64,000 nt of DNA from Haloimpatiens sp. FM7315. Lineage in GTDB: Bacteria > Bacillota > Clostridia > Clostridiales > Clostridiaceae. A program made the translations under genes and the position numbers. The DNA lies in contig JBGVUE010000001.1 of NCBI GenBank assembly GCA_041861885.1, positions 856,001 through 920,000 on the forward strand, written 5' to 3'. How positions within the stretch are numbered: position 1 is the first letter of the stretch; every line of letters starts with the position of its first letter. The notes below the pieces were generated by a model. It worked only from the letters and a program-made list of their open reading frames with translations. It was not told the DNA's origin and ran no database searches. Positions 48,126 to 58,159 of the stretch are shown one piece after another.

Positions 48126-49214
48126 GTGAAGGATGAATATAATTTGTTAAATAGTGTGAAGGTAGATTTAAAAAAATATAAAATAGAGGAAGTAAGTGAA
48201 TTAGAAAAAACAAAAATTATGAATAGATTTAAAAAATCTTATAGTAAAAAAATAGCATTTGATAAGAAAAAAGTTATAGCTGCAGTAGTGGCTTTAATTT
48301 TGGCGGTTAATTTAGGAGTTCAGGGAGATAAAGTTTTGGCAGCAGCTAAAAGATTTAAGTACAGTATTAATTCATGGCTTGGTTTTAGTGAGGCTGGAGA
48401 AAAATATTCAAATGAAATAGGAAAAACTTTGGAGAAAAATGGTGTTAAAATTACTTTGAATGAGTTTTTTACTGATAATCAAAGAGTTATTCTTAATTTT
48501 AATATTACAAAAAACAAGGACAAAATTTTCAATGTAAAAGAGATGCTGGTGCCGGATATTTATATTAATGGAAAAAACACAAGGAGAAGTTCAGATTATA
48601 TTGGATATAGAGTAGCAGAATCTAAGGATACTGCCTACAATGAGAACTTAAAGAAAAATAAAGATATGATAGAAAAAAATGTGACAATTGAATTTGAGAT
48701 TAAGGATTTAACATTAGAAAGTAAAGAGGATGTTAAGGTGGTATTTTCTAATTTAGCAAAAGAATACTCTGCTAGTAATAGAGATTTTACTTACAAATTT
48801 TCTTATGATTCTTCAAAGTATAAGAAAGACACTAGAGTTATTAATGTAAATAAAAACATTATAATAGGAGACAATAAACTTAGTTTAGATAAGGTTACAG
48901 TTAAGCCTGACAGGGTGGTTATTTCAGGAAATTCAAAGGGCTTTAGTGCATGGGAAAATAATAAAAAAGTAAATTATTATTATGATATAGTTGACGAAAA
49001 GGGTGATACAGTGCCTTTAAAAGCTGAAATAGGAAATAATGCATTTTTTTATAGATATAATAATGAAGATTCATCTGTAAAATCTAATATAAATATACTA
49101 AAAATCATTCCATATACTTTTGAAAAGATAAATACAAATAAAACTTCAGTAACTTATGATGGTAAAACAAAATATATAATAGAAGATAAGATAATTACAA
49201 TTCAATTAAATTAA
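48126..49214 (+). CDS. DUF4179 membrane protein, presumed anti-sigma partner
   Basis: Protein of 362 residues starting at GTG 48126 behind AAGGAGG. A cytoplasmic N-terminal region (about 1-55) precedes one membrane helix (VIAAVVALILAVNLGVQG) and a large extracellular beta-rich region beginning AAKRFKYSINSWLGFSEAG. The DUF4179 layout with an adjacent ECF sigma gene is common in Firmicutes; the N-terminal part would hold the sigma factor. The signal is unknown. Confidence 0.8.
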   Translation: MKDEYNLLNSVKVDLKKYKIEEVSELEKTKIMNRFKKSYSKKIAFDKKKVIAAVVALILAVNLGVQGDKVLAAAKRFKYSINSWLGFSEAGEKYSNEIGKTLEKNGVKITLNEFFTDNQRVILNFNITKNKDKIFNVKEMLVPDIYINGKNTRRSSDYIGYRVAESKDTAYNENLKKNKDMIEKNVTIEFEIKDLTLESKEDVKVVFSNLAKEYSASNRDFTYKFSYDSSKYKKDTRVINVNKNIIIGDNKLSLDKVTVKPDRVVISGNSKGFSAWENNKKVNYYYDIVDEKGDTVPLKAEIGNNAFFYRYNNEDSSVKSNINILKIIPYTFEKINTNKTSVTYDGKTKYIIEDKIITIQLN

Positions 49215-49220
49215 GGAGTG

Positions 49221-50275
49221 ATGTTTTTAATTAAAGGATGTGGCACATTAGAGGGAACTAAAAGGTACATTAAGAGAAAACAGGTAAAAAATCCTCTGTT
49301 AACTCTATGTATGAAATATCGAAAATAGGCTGTGGAACTTACTTAGGGTTTCCTAGTAAAGAGGTAGATATGCAATACAAGGAGGCAATAAAAAAGGCTA
49401 TTACTGAAGGAATTAATTTAGTAGATACGGCTATAAATTATAGAGGCATGCGATCTGAATTAGTTGTAAAAGATGCAATAAAAGAGCTTATAGAAGAAAA
49501 AATAAAAAGAGATGAAGTAGTAATTGCAACTAAAGGTGGGTATTTACCTGTTGATTATAGAAACATTTTAGTTGATGAAAATTACAGGGAGAAAATTAGT
49601 GATGATTTAGAAAAGTATTTTAGGGAAGACATTTGCAAAAGTTTAAATTTTAAAAACACTGAAATTGATAATATTTTAAAAAGAAAAAATACTATTAATA
49701 ATAAAATTATTGAATTTTTATTTAATGAAAGTAGAATTAATTTAGATATGGATACAATAGATATTTACTATCTTCATAATCCTGAAGTATCAAAAGCTGG
49801 TATGAGTGAAGAAGAGTTTTATAATAAACTAGGCGTAACATTTTCCTTTTTAGAAGATAAAGTAAAGGAAGGAAAATTAAAATATTATGGTATATCAACT
49901 TATTCAGGTTTTATAGCAAAGGAAACAGAAGCAAAGTATTTATCTTTGGAAAAAATATATAAAATTGCAGAAAAAGTTGGTGGGGATAAAAACCACTTCA
50001 AATACATACAATTGCCTTTTAATAAAGGAATGGATGATGCAGGCAGAATAAAAAATCAAAGAATTAAAGGAACATTAAAAACTCCAATAGATGCTGCCTT
50101 TGATTTAGGATTAAGCGTTATTACTAACGTGTCTTTAGGGCAGGGGCAATATTTTTACAAATATTCTTGTGAGGAGATGATAGAATTTTTAGTTAACAAT
50201 CTAAGAATATTTTCTTCTATGGTGGGAATGAAGAATGTTTTAAATGTTGAAAGAAATGTAAAATCCATATTATAG
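49221..50275 (+). CDS. Aldo/keto reductase (frameshifted near the start)
   Basis: NADPH-dependent reductase of the predicted-oxidoreductase AKR branch. Blocks: NLVDTAINYRGMRSELVV (catalytic Asp and Tyr), VVIATKGGYLP (Lys), DIYYLHNPEVSKAGM (His). ATG 49221 has AAGGAG; the frame then breaks at six A's (49286-49291), where seven read QVKKSSVNSMYEISKIGCG. The restored protein is about 351 residues. An unusual N-terminal stretch (GCGTLEGTKRYIKR) precedes the barrel. Confidence 0.8.
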
Positions 50276-50350
50276 TGTGAAAAATATAGTAATTTAATTT
50301 GAAAGAAGAGTTATTATTAATTTTAGGTATGATATAAAATTGTATTCGAG

Positions 50351-50398
50351 ATAAAGCAAAGATGGACAGTGTTACTATCCATCTTTGCTTTATTTTTT
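50351..50398 (+). terminator. Terminator after the aldo/keto reductase gene
   Basis: ATAAAGCAAAGATGGA pairs perfectly with TCCATCTTTGCTTTAT over an 11-base loop, followed by T's. A-rich on the left, so it may serve both directions. Confidence 0.85.
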
Positions 50399-50472
50399 AA
50401 TTTTATAATTGCAAAGTTAAATAAACTCTGTTTTATGATTGATTTAAAAAATATAATGTTTATTAGTGTTTT

Positions 50473-50940
50473 TTAAAATAAACTAAATAAACCTGCACTA
50501 AGAGCACCCATTATGACACCAGCAAGAAGGACTCCGCCCATTACAGCTAAAATACTAGACTTAAAATCCATATCTAAAAAGCTTGCGGCTAGGGTTCCTG
50601 TCCAAGCACCTGTTCCAGGTAGAGGTATTCCTACGAATAAAAATAATCCCCAAAATAAGCCTTTATTTCCAGCGGAATTTTTTAATTTCATTCCCGCACT
50701 ATGACCTTTTTCCAAACACCATGTAAAAAATTTTCCGGTTAACGGTTTGTTTGCTCCCCATATAAGTACTTTTCTTGCAAATAAATATATTATAGGTACA
50801 GGAAGCATATTTCCAACAATTGCAATAATATAAGATTGCATTAAGGGAAGACCATAACCTTGGGAAATAGGTATAGCTCCACGAAGTTCAACAATTGGAA
50901 CCATAGATATTAAAAATACTAAAATATATTTTGTTAACAT
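50473..50940 (-). CDS. Small multidrug export protein (COG2426 family)
   Basis: Membrane protein of 155 residues with four or five helices. Blocks VPIVELRGAIPISQGYGLP and FVGIPLPGTGAWTGTLAASF are the family signature. The exact function is not established despite the name. It is monocistronic, with RBS GGTGG and terminator context on its 3' side. Confidence 0.85.
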   Translation of the reverse strand: MLTKYILVFLISMVPIVELRGAIPISQGYGLPLMQSYIIAIVGNMLPVPIIYLFARKVLIWGANKPLTGKFFTWCLEKGHSAGMKLKNSAGNKGLFWGLFLFVGIPLPGTGAWTGTLAASFLDMDFKSSILAVMGGVLLAGVIMGALSAGLFSLF

Positions 50941-51066
50941 TAAAACTCCACCTTTTCTTTAAATAAATAAGCAATCAAAGATAATATATCATAAATAATT
51001 GAGAACTACAATAATAGTTAAAGAGTAGTAGAGCTTCGCTTTTGTTAAAATATTAAAGTCAATGCT

Positions 51067-52382
51067 TTAAGATAGTGGAAGCCAATAGCAATCTACAATA
51101 GGAAGGCTCGGATTAACTGGTATAGTGCTTGAACGATAACCAATTATATTTGTTTCTGGATTAGTTGCGGATTCAAAGGGTGGTGTAAAATTTGGATTTA
51201 AAAGTGTGTTCCCAGAAATATATATATTAGTTGATCCCAAAAAACTTGAATCAATGGCGGACAACCCTTTACCTACAGTATTTGCTACAGTATTATTTTT
51301 AAACATAATGTATCTAAAGATATTGAAATTAGGATTGTAAAATAAAATTGGAACATTTGCTTCTAGTGAAGTGGTATTGTTTACAAACATTAATTGAAAA
51401 TCATTTCCTGCGTATTCTTCCATATTAAAAAAAGTAGACATTGTATTTGGTGAAGCTATATCTTGTGTGTTGTTACTTATAAATAATTTATTAGTAAAGA
51501 ATCCAGAATTAACTATTACATTTGTTATAAGAATAAAAGATGATCTATTATTTCCACCTGAAGTACTGAAGGTATTGTTATCGATTATATTAATACCATT
51601 AGAATTCATTAATAAAATGTATCTGTTGCTGTTTGAGGCAGATGCTAGTGGAGCATAAGTGAAATTACAATTAGTTATTTGATATTCGGCAGCTTTAATG
51701 CCAAATCCAAATTCACAAATACTCACTTCTAAGTTATCAAAATAGTAACCTATTCCATTAATATTGTTTATAGAGATTACAGTTTCAATTGAAAGTGTTG
51801 ATACGTAGTTTTGTACTATTTTCATGTCTTTAAATATAACATTAGAAGCTGTTACATTTATCATATAATCAGGAGAACTTGAAGGTGCAGATTTCTCAAT
51901 AGTTGTTACATTCATTCCATTTCCTTGTATTGTAATAGATTTAGTAACGTTTAAAGGTGCTGTTATAGTATAGGAAGAATCTCTAATTGAAGCACATCTC
52001 CAGGTAAAGTTGTTGAGGCATTAATAGCACCTTGTATAGTGTTATAAGGTGAAGGTTCACTAGCACCAACTGAATGCAGTGAACCAGTTGATGCTGGTAT
52101 AGGCCTTGTAACTGGAAGTGTTGGTTCATCCATTTTATAATAGGTTAAGCCAGATAAGGTATCTATATAAATATTTCCAGTAGTGCCAATTGTACAAGAA
52201 GAAGCACCAATTCCAGTTAAGAAAGTAACACCAGTAGCACCAGTAGAACCAGTAACACCAGTAGCACCTTTAGGACCAGTTAGTCCACGTGGACCTTGAG
52301 GGCCAGGGCAATAAATACATTTTATTTTATTCTTTGTACAATTGTGATTTTTAAAGGGTTGTATACTATTCATTTTTTTCAC
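51067..52382 (-). CDS. Collagen-like exosporium-type protein with beta-helix domain (frameshifted)
   Basis: The N-terminal part (from 52382) has a short leader with Cys residues, then about eight Gly-X-Y triplets (GPQGPRGLTGPKGATGVTGS) and a linker. A shift near 51985 (one base missing before GATTCTTCC) joins QLE to DSSYTITAPLNVTKSI. The rest is a right-handed parallel beta-helix (repeated ITNCNFTY, NNTFSTSGGNN, SGNTLLNPN). The total is about 437 residues. The domain order resembles BclA-type filaments on spore surfaces. Only a short collagen stretch is present; Gly-X-Y number often varies between strains. Confidence 0.8.
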
Positions 52383-52592
52383 TCCTATATAGTAATAATA
52401 TTATTATATGCAGTGTGAGCACGAAGGGCTTATGATAAATTCTATAGAAAATAAATTGAATAATTAAAAATAAAAAAGAATAAATCTTTTTTATGAAATT
52501 AATTTGAAAATCCAATTAAAAATTATGTATAATTTAAAATAAGATATAAAAGTTTTAAATTACAGTAGGATAATTATATGGAGGTTAATATA

Positions 52593-52817
52593 ATGGCGGT
52601 GAGAATTGAAAAAAGTAGTGAGGATTATTTAATGGTTAGTTTTAATTATAGTTATGATAAAGTCTCATCAATAAAAGAAATAGAAGGGGCAAGATGGAAT
52701 GAGGGAAATAAATCTTGGGTAATACCAAATAATAGAAAAGCTATTAATGAAATTGCCTTAGCTTTTTGCGATGATGATATTATTTTTGACTCCTCTGTTG
52801 AGCTATTTGATAGGTAG
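52593..52817 (+). CDS. Small protein resembling an integrase N-terminal domain
   Basis: About 74 residues from ATG 52593 (GGAGG ten bases upstream). The block KEIEGARWNEGNKSWVIPNN resembles the arm-binding or SAM-like N-terminus of clostridial tyrosine recombinases, here as a stand-alone protein. No catalytic domain follows. It may be a regulator or a domesticated fragment. Confidence 0.55.
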   Translation: MAVRIEKSSEDYLMVSFNYSYDKVSSIKEIEGARWNEGNKSWVIPNNRKAINEIALAFCDDDIIFDSSVELFDR

Positions 52818-52849
52818 TTTTTAATAGGAGTAATTTAGTAGGAGGATCT

Positions 52850-53320
52850 ATGATAGAAACTTTAAGGTGTAGGATAAGATATTTTGATGAAAAGGATTTA
52901 GAGCCCTTTATGAGCTACAGAAATAACGAGGATTGGATGAAATATCAGAATTTCAAAAATTTATCTAAAGAAGAGTGTAGAAAGGCTTTATTAGTACCTT
53001 TAAACATTGAAAAAGGTATTCGTCTTGCTATTGCTGATAGAATTACAGACAATCTAATAGGAGATATTTATGTTGCAAAAAAAGGAAAAACTATTACTAT
53101 TGGATATTCTATAAATCCTATAAATTCAAGAAGAGGGTATATAACTGAAGCGCTTCAAACACTACTTCCAAAACTTAGAAAATATTTTTTTGATTGTGAG
53201 ATTATAGCAATGACTGATAAGGAGAATATACCATCTAAGAACTTGTTAAAAAAATTAGGGTTCATCTATGAGGGATGGTTTGATATATTTAAATCAGAAG
53301 TCTATGTTTATCCAAATTAA
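52850..53320 (+). CDS. GNAT-family acetyltransferase
   Basis: Protein of 156 residues, RimJ/RimL-like. The acyl-CoA binding region is INSRRGYITEALQTLLPKL, and the C-terminal block NIPSKNLLKKLGFIYEGWF is typical. The substrate is unknown. RBS is AGGAGG; it lies 32 bases after the previous gene, so co-transcription is likely. Confidence 0.85.
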   Translation: MIETLRCRIRYFDEKDLEPFMSYRNNEDWMKYQNFKNLSKEECRKALLVPLNIEKGIRLAIADRITDNLIGDIYVAKKGKTITIGYSINPINSRRGYITEALQTLLPKLRKYFFDCEIIAMTDKENIPSKNLLKKLGFIYEGWFDIFKSEVYVYPN

Positions 53321-53369
53321 AAAAAGTATTGTTTAGTAAATAAGTTATAAAACTTAAGGGGGTAGTTTA

Positions 53370-53474
53370 ATGAAAGTAGCTTTTCTAATAATTTATATGC
53401 AAAAAGATTGCAAAGAACTGTGCTTTAAGTGTAAAAGAGAATTAGATGAGGATGTAGATTACATAAATGAATAA
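53370..53474 (+). pseudogene. Isochorismatase-like N-terminal remnant
   Basis: A 34-codon frame with a good RBS (AAGGGGG). MKVAFLIIYMQKDCKE matches the first strand of cysteine hydrolases (usually LIIDMQKDF, here Tyr for the catalytic Asp), then a short Cys-rich end. The remaining 140 or more residues are absent. Its end overlaps the start of the methyltransferase gene by eight bases, so translation of the remnant may feed that gene. Confidence 0.45.
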
Positions 53475-53931
53475 ATTATATTATGGATACTACTCTTCAC
53501 CTGTTGGAATACTAAAAATTACAGCTTCAAAGTACGCTGTAACTTCTCTAGTATTTACCCATGATTTATTTGTAAATAAACAAGTTCCAAGCATCTTGAA
53601 AAAAACATTTAAGGAGCTTGATGAGTATTTTAATGGGGAAAGAAAATATTTTAGTATTAATATTGAAATGGAAGGTACCGAATTTCAAAAGAAGGCATGG
53701 AAATTTATATCAGAAATACCTTATGGTGAAACTAGAACTTATAAAGAGCAAGCTATAGCAATTGGCAATCCAAAGGCAGCAAGAGCTGTAGGAAATGCTA
53801 ACAATAAAAATCCATTAAGCATTATAATTCCTTGCCATAGGGTAATTGGTTCAAATGGAAAATTAACGGGATATGCTTTTGGAGTTAATAAAAAGAAATG
53901 GTTACTAGAACATGAAAAAATAAATGTTTAA
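53467..53931 (+). CDS. ogt: Methylated-DNA--protein-cysteine methyltransferase
   Basis: DNA repair protein that takes alkyl groups from O6-alkylguanine. The 154 residues include the active-site block SIIIPCHRVIGSNGKLTGYA with the acceptor Cys, the helix-turn-helix with arginine finger (PKAARAVGNANNKNP), and the N-terminal domain YYSSPVGILKI. The length is normal for Ogt. Confidence 0.95.
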   Translation: MNKLYYGYYSSPVGILKITASKYAVTSLVFTHDLFVNKQVPSILKKTFKELDEYFNGERKYFSINIEMEGTEFQKKAWKFISEIPYGETRTYKEQAIAIGNPKAARAVGNANNKNPLSIIIPCHRVIGSNGKLTGYAFGVNKKKWLLEHEKINV

Positions 53932-53990
53932 AAATATACTTTTTAAGAAAAATATTAGTTTATATATATGAATTTAAGATTTTTTTGATA

Positions 53991-54030
53991 AAACAAGAGG
54001 AATTTTAAGAAGATAAATTTCTCTTGTTTT
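53991..54030. terminator. Bidirectional terminator between ogt and the ECF gene
   Basis: AAACAAGAGGAATTT pairs with AAATTTCTCTTGTTT (one bulged base), with A's and T's at the ends, between converging genes. Confidence 0.7.
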
Positions 54031-54045
54031 AAATTAACCTTGGAT

Positions 54046-54648
54046 TTATTTCTTATTTTCTTTTGTTAGTAATAATCCTTGCTTTTTTAATATTGGAAGT
54101 ATGGCGTTGTATAGTAAAACTACTAATATAACAGATATTATTGCATTGAAAAGTGTAGCAAAAGCGCTTAATTTTGCAAGGATGGCTGCTGCCTTTTGAG
54201 GTTGGCCCAGTATATATTGTTTGTAAAAGTAACCAACTATTGGGTCAAAAATAACATTAAAAGCTAGTCCTGAAATAGAAGCTAAAAGACTCCATTTAAA
54301 AATATATTTTTTATCAGTACTATCATTAATTTTTGCATATTTATGTGCTACCAATCCTGTTACAAGACCTATACATAATTTTAATACAAAAGTTTTAGGA
54401 GCAACTAAAATGTATACAGGATCCATTAAATCGGCAATGGTCAGGCCTATTGCGCCTGCAAGCCCACCGTACCATCCACCAAGAAGCAAGGCTGCAAGTA
54501 CGCAAAAGGTATTTGCTAAGTGTAAAGATGTAGCGTCTCCACCTGGTACTGGAATTTTAATTTGCAGAAAAGTAAAAGTCACATAGCATAGGGCAGCAAA
54601 TAAAGCTGTCTGACATAATTTTAGCATTTTAATATTTTTATTATTCAT
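54046..54648 (-). CDS. ECF transporter S component
   Basis: Membrane protein of 200 residues with about six helices. The N-terminal LKLCQTALFAALCYVTFTFL, the block IKIPVPGGDATSLHLANTF, and GGWYGGLAGAIGLTIADLMD are typical of ECF S components. The substrate is not deducible; vitamins or hydroxymethylpyrimidine-type compounds are candidates. No riboswitch could be recognised upstream. Confidence 0.8.
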   Translation of the reverse strand: MNNKNIKMLKLCQTALFAALCYVTFTFLQIKIPVPGGDATSLHLANTFCVLAALLLGGWYGGLAGAIGLTIADLMDPVYILVAPKTFVLKLCIGLVTGLVAHKYAKINDSTDKKYIFKWSLLASISGLAFNVIFDPIVGYFYKQYILGQPQKAAAILAKLSAFATLFNAIISVILVVLLYNAILPILKKQGLLLTKENKK

Positions 54649-54839
54649 ATAAGAACCCCCAATTCATTATTTTATTATGCTTAAACAACTAGCATTATTA
54701 TATGATTTAAAATGGATGTTTGCAATTGTATGGATACAATACTAAAATAAAAAATAGGTTTAATTTTATAATTTAATTACAGATTTGCAATGCAGGGTGT
54801 GTAGGTTTTAGAAATTTTCTATAGGGAGGAATGCTTATA

Positions 54840-55720
54840 ATGTCAGTAATTGAGGTTCAAAATATTACTAAAAACTATGGACATAAAAAAGGAGTTTTTA
54901 ATCTTTCTTTTACCGTGGAAAAAGGTGAAGTAGTTGGTTTTTTAGGGCCAAATGGAGCTGGAAAAACAACAACTATACGTCAGTTAATGGGATTTATTAA
55001 GCCTAATAAGGGTGAAGTTCGTATTAATGGATATGATTGTTTTAAACAAGCATATGAAATTCAAAAAAATCTTGGATATTTACCAGGAGAAATTGCTTTT
55101 ATGGATGATATGACTGGAAATGATTTTATTAAATTTGTAGGACAAATGAAAGGAATAACAGATTTTGGTTATGCAAGGGAATTGAAAGATTTTTTGAATT
55201 AAATGCTATGATTAAGATAAGAAAGATGTCAAAAGGAATGAAACAAAAAATTGGTATCATTTGTGCTCTTATGCAAGATCCAGATATATTAATTTTAGAT
55301 GAGCCAACTAGTGGACTTGATCCATTAATGCAGAGTAAATTTGTAGAACTTATTTTGAATTTAAAAAGCAAAAATAAGACAATACTCATGTCCTCACATA
55401 TTTTTGAAGAAGTAGAAAATACTTGTGATAAAGTCATTATAATAAAAGAAGGATGTTTAGTTGCAAATGAAAGCATGGAAAAGATTAAAAAAGCTAAGCA
55501 TAAGACTTTTGAATTAACCTTTTGTAGTAATGAAGAAGCTAGAAAGTTTAAAGATTCTATGAAATACAGTGAAATTAAAGAGAATAAAGTAGTGGTGCAT
55601 TTAAAAGGGAATATTAAGGCTTTTTTAAAGAATTTAAGTCGATTTAATATAGATGATATAAATATTAGAACACAATCTTTAGAAGAATTATTTATGCATT
55701 ATTACGGAGGTGATAAATAG
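54840..55720 (+). CDS. ABC exporter ATP-binding protein (frameshifted)
   Basis: ATPase of about 293 residues from ATG 54840 (AGGGAGG). Walker A GPNGAGKTTTIRQL, signature MSKGMKQKIGIICAL, Walker B ILILDEPTSGLDP, H-loop ILMSSHIFEEV. The break lies at six T's (55190-55195); seven read LKDFFELNAMIKIRKMSKG. The ABC-2 permease starts at the stop codon. The pair resembles unassigned clostridial drug exporters. Confidence 0.87.
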
Positions 55721-56517
55721 TGAATATAATTTTATTTAAAAGAGAGTTTAAAGGGAATTACAAGTTGATTTTAATATTTATAGCAGTTATAACTCTTTAT
55801 AGCTCAATGATAGTTGCAATGTTTGATCCAAAACTTGGAGAAAGTCTTGAAATTATGTCTAAAAGTATGCCAAATTTATTTTCAGCTTTCGGAATGTCAA
55901 AGGTTTCAACCACTTTAACTGGGTTTATATCAACTTACTTGTATGGGTTTATATTAATTGCATTTCCACTAATATTTATAATTATACTGTCAAATAGATT
56001 AGTAGCATTGTATGTTGATAAGGGTTCTATGGCGTATATTTTGGCAACACCTAATAAGAGAAGGAAAATAGTTTTAACTCAAGGTCTTTTCATGGCTATT
56101 AGTATATTAATTTTAGTTATTTATGCTGTTTTAATATGCATAGTTGTAAGTGAAATTATGTTTCCTGGAAAGCTTAATATTAAGAATTTCATTTTTATAA
56201 ATATAGGACTATATGGACTTTTATTTTTCTTTGGAGGATTATGTTTTTTATCTTCTTGTAGCTTTAGTGATACAAGGTTTTCCTATGGTTTTGGAGGAGG
56301 ATTTAGTGTTTTATTTGTCCTTATTAATATGTTATCTCAGGTAGGAGAAAAGTTTGAAAATCTAAAATATTTAACTCCTTTAACTTTGTTTCAAAGTGAT
56401 AAGTTAGGGCTTGGAGATACAAATGTATTAAAACTCAGTTTTATATTATATATTATTGGATTGTTACTATATTGTGTTGGGGGTTATATTTTTACTAGAA
56501 GGGATTTAAGTTTATAA
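55720..56517 (+). CDS. ABC-2 type permease
   Basis: Protein of 265 residues with six helices, start GTG 55720, directly after the ATPase. N-terminal NIILFKREFKGNYKLILIF, central block MAYILATPNKRRKIVLTQ (cytoplasmic loop). It forms the exporter with the preceding gene; the substrate is unknown. Confidence 0.83.
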   Translation: MNIILFKREFKGNYKLILIFIAVITLYSSMIVAMFDPKLGESLEIMSKSMPNLFSAFGMSKVSTTLTGFISTYLYGFILIAFPLIFIIILSNRLVALYVDKGSMAYILATPNKRRKIVLTQGLFMAISILILVIYAVLICIVVSEIMFPGKLNIKNFIFINIGLYGLLFFFGGLCFLSSCSFSDTRFSYGFGGGFSVLFVLINMLSQVGEKFENLKYLTPLTLFQSDKLGLGDTNVLKLSFILYIIGLLLYCVGGYIFTRRDLSL

Positions 56518-56596
56518 TATTTTGTGATTTAATGGTGTTCTGGAAATTAATATAACTTCTTAAGATTGATTTGCAAAAAATAATAAATACAATACT

Positions 56597-57957
56597 CTAG
56601 CTATCTTGTTTAATATTTAATTTTTTACAAACTGTAATGAGCATTGTTATGTAGCAAGAAAGTCCCCCTATGAAATTAGAAATTGGTTCAGCTAAAAAAA
56701 CTCCTGTGCTTCCTAAGTTTAAGTATCTTGGAAGTAGAATAGTAAGGGGAACTACTATTATAATCTTTCTAAGTAGTGAAAAAAATATAGCTTGTTTTGA
56801 TTTTCCAAGGGCTACATAGGTGGCTTGTCCAGCAATTTGAAGTGACATCATGAAAAATCCAAAGAAGTATAAGTTTATACAAGGAACACCTTTGGTAATT
56901 AATTCTTTATCGTTATTAAAGATTTTTATAAAAAATTCTGGGAATATTCTAAGAACTAACCACATAATTGAAGTGTAGCATATACAAACTATGGATAGAA
57001 ACTTAATTCCGCTTATAACTCTGTGGTATTTTTTGCTCCGTAATTAAAGCCTAAAACTGGTTGTGAGGCACTTGTTATACCATGTACAGGCATTATAATG
57101 ATTTGACGGACGGAATTTATTATTGTCATAATACCAATGTACAAATCTCCACCATAAATTTGAAGTGTAACATTGCAAACTATTTGAACTACGCTATTTG
57201 TAAGAGCCATTATAAAACCAGATAATCCAAGAAGAACAATTCTTTTTAGATAAACCCATTTGATTTTGAAATTTTTCTTTTTTAAACTTAAGAGGGCATC
57301 TTTTGAGGTTAAAAACCTTATTACCCAAAAACAAGATAGAAATTGAGATATCACTGTAGCTAGGGCCGCTCCCTTTACACCTAGGTTAAAAACAAAAATA
57401 AAAATAGGGTCTAGTACAATATTTGTTATAGCACCTAAAAGCACAGTCATCATGCCTATTTTTCCAAAGCCTTGGCAATTAATAAAGCTATTCATACCTA
57501 GGCTAATCATTACAAATATACTTCCAAGTAAATATATGGTTATATAATCATTGGCGTAGGTAAAAGTTTGGCTGCTAGAGCCAAAAAGAAATAATAGAGG
57601 TTTTTTAAAAATTAAACCCAATACACTTATTAAAATTCCAAATATAGAAAGTAGAGCAAAGGAATTTCCCATAATATTTTCAGCTTCTTCAATATTTCCT
57701 TTACCTCTTGCAATGGAGCATAACGGTGCACCACCCATACCAAAGAGGTTAGCAAAAGCCATTACTGTAGAAATTATAGGTAGAGTAATACCAAGACCTG
57801 TGATTGCTAAGGTTGAAGCATTTGGAATTCTTCCAATGTAAAATCTGTCTACAATATTATAGAGTATGTTTATAATTTGTGCTAAAGTCATTGGAATAGC
57901 TAAATTTAATATGTGTTTAGAAATACTTCCTTTAGCGAAATCATTTTTTTGTCCCAT
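56597..57957 (-). CDS. MATE-family efflux transporter (frameshifted)
   Basis: Multidrug/sodium antiporter of about 450 residues, 12 helices. N-terminal block IPMTLAQIINILYNIVDRFY and GMGGAPLCSIARGKGN; the middle GITSASQPVLGFNYGAKN is the classic MATE second-half motif. The frame breaks at six T's (57029-57034); seven join GAKK to YHRVISGIKFLSI. The C-terminal half then has the remaining helices. Confidence 0.9.
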
Positions 57958-58116
57958 GGTTTATCCCCCAAATTAATATATTATTTAAATCCTAATGAGT
58001 ACATTATACTGCTAATATTAAATTATTAATATAAAACATATTAGTAAAAAATTATATAATAAATATACAATTAAGTATTATAAATTGGTAGTAATAAAAT
58101 GGATAATTACTAGAAT

Positions 58117-58148
58117 TAAAAAAATATGGTAAGAATAATATCTTACCA
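58117..58148 (-). terminator. Terminator of the glycerate operon
   Basis: TGGTAAGA pairs with TCTTACCA over 6 bases; on the minus strand it is followed by a T-tract (A's at 58117-58124 on plus). Confidence 0.75.
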
Positions 58149-58159
58149 CATTTTTAAAA

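Noticed and set aside
51467..51658. Plus-strand frame inside the beta-helix gene
   Set aside because: Antisense shadow; the minus-strand frame shows regular beta-helix repeats.
52213..52316. Repeats resembling a CRISPR or microsatellite array
   Set aside because: They are the Gly-X-Y codon repeats of the collagen-like protein, in frame and without spacers.
54649..54839. Possible riboswitch upstream of the ECF S component
   Set aside because: No conserved aptamer core could be recognised in the short AT-rich leader.
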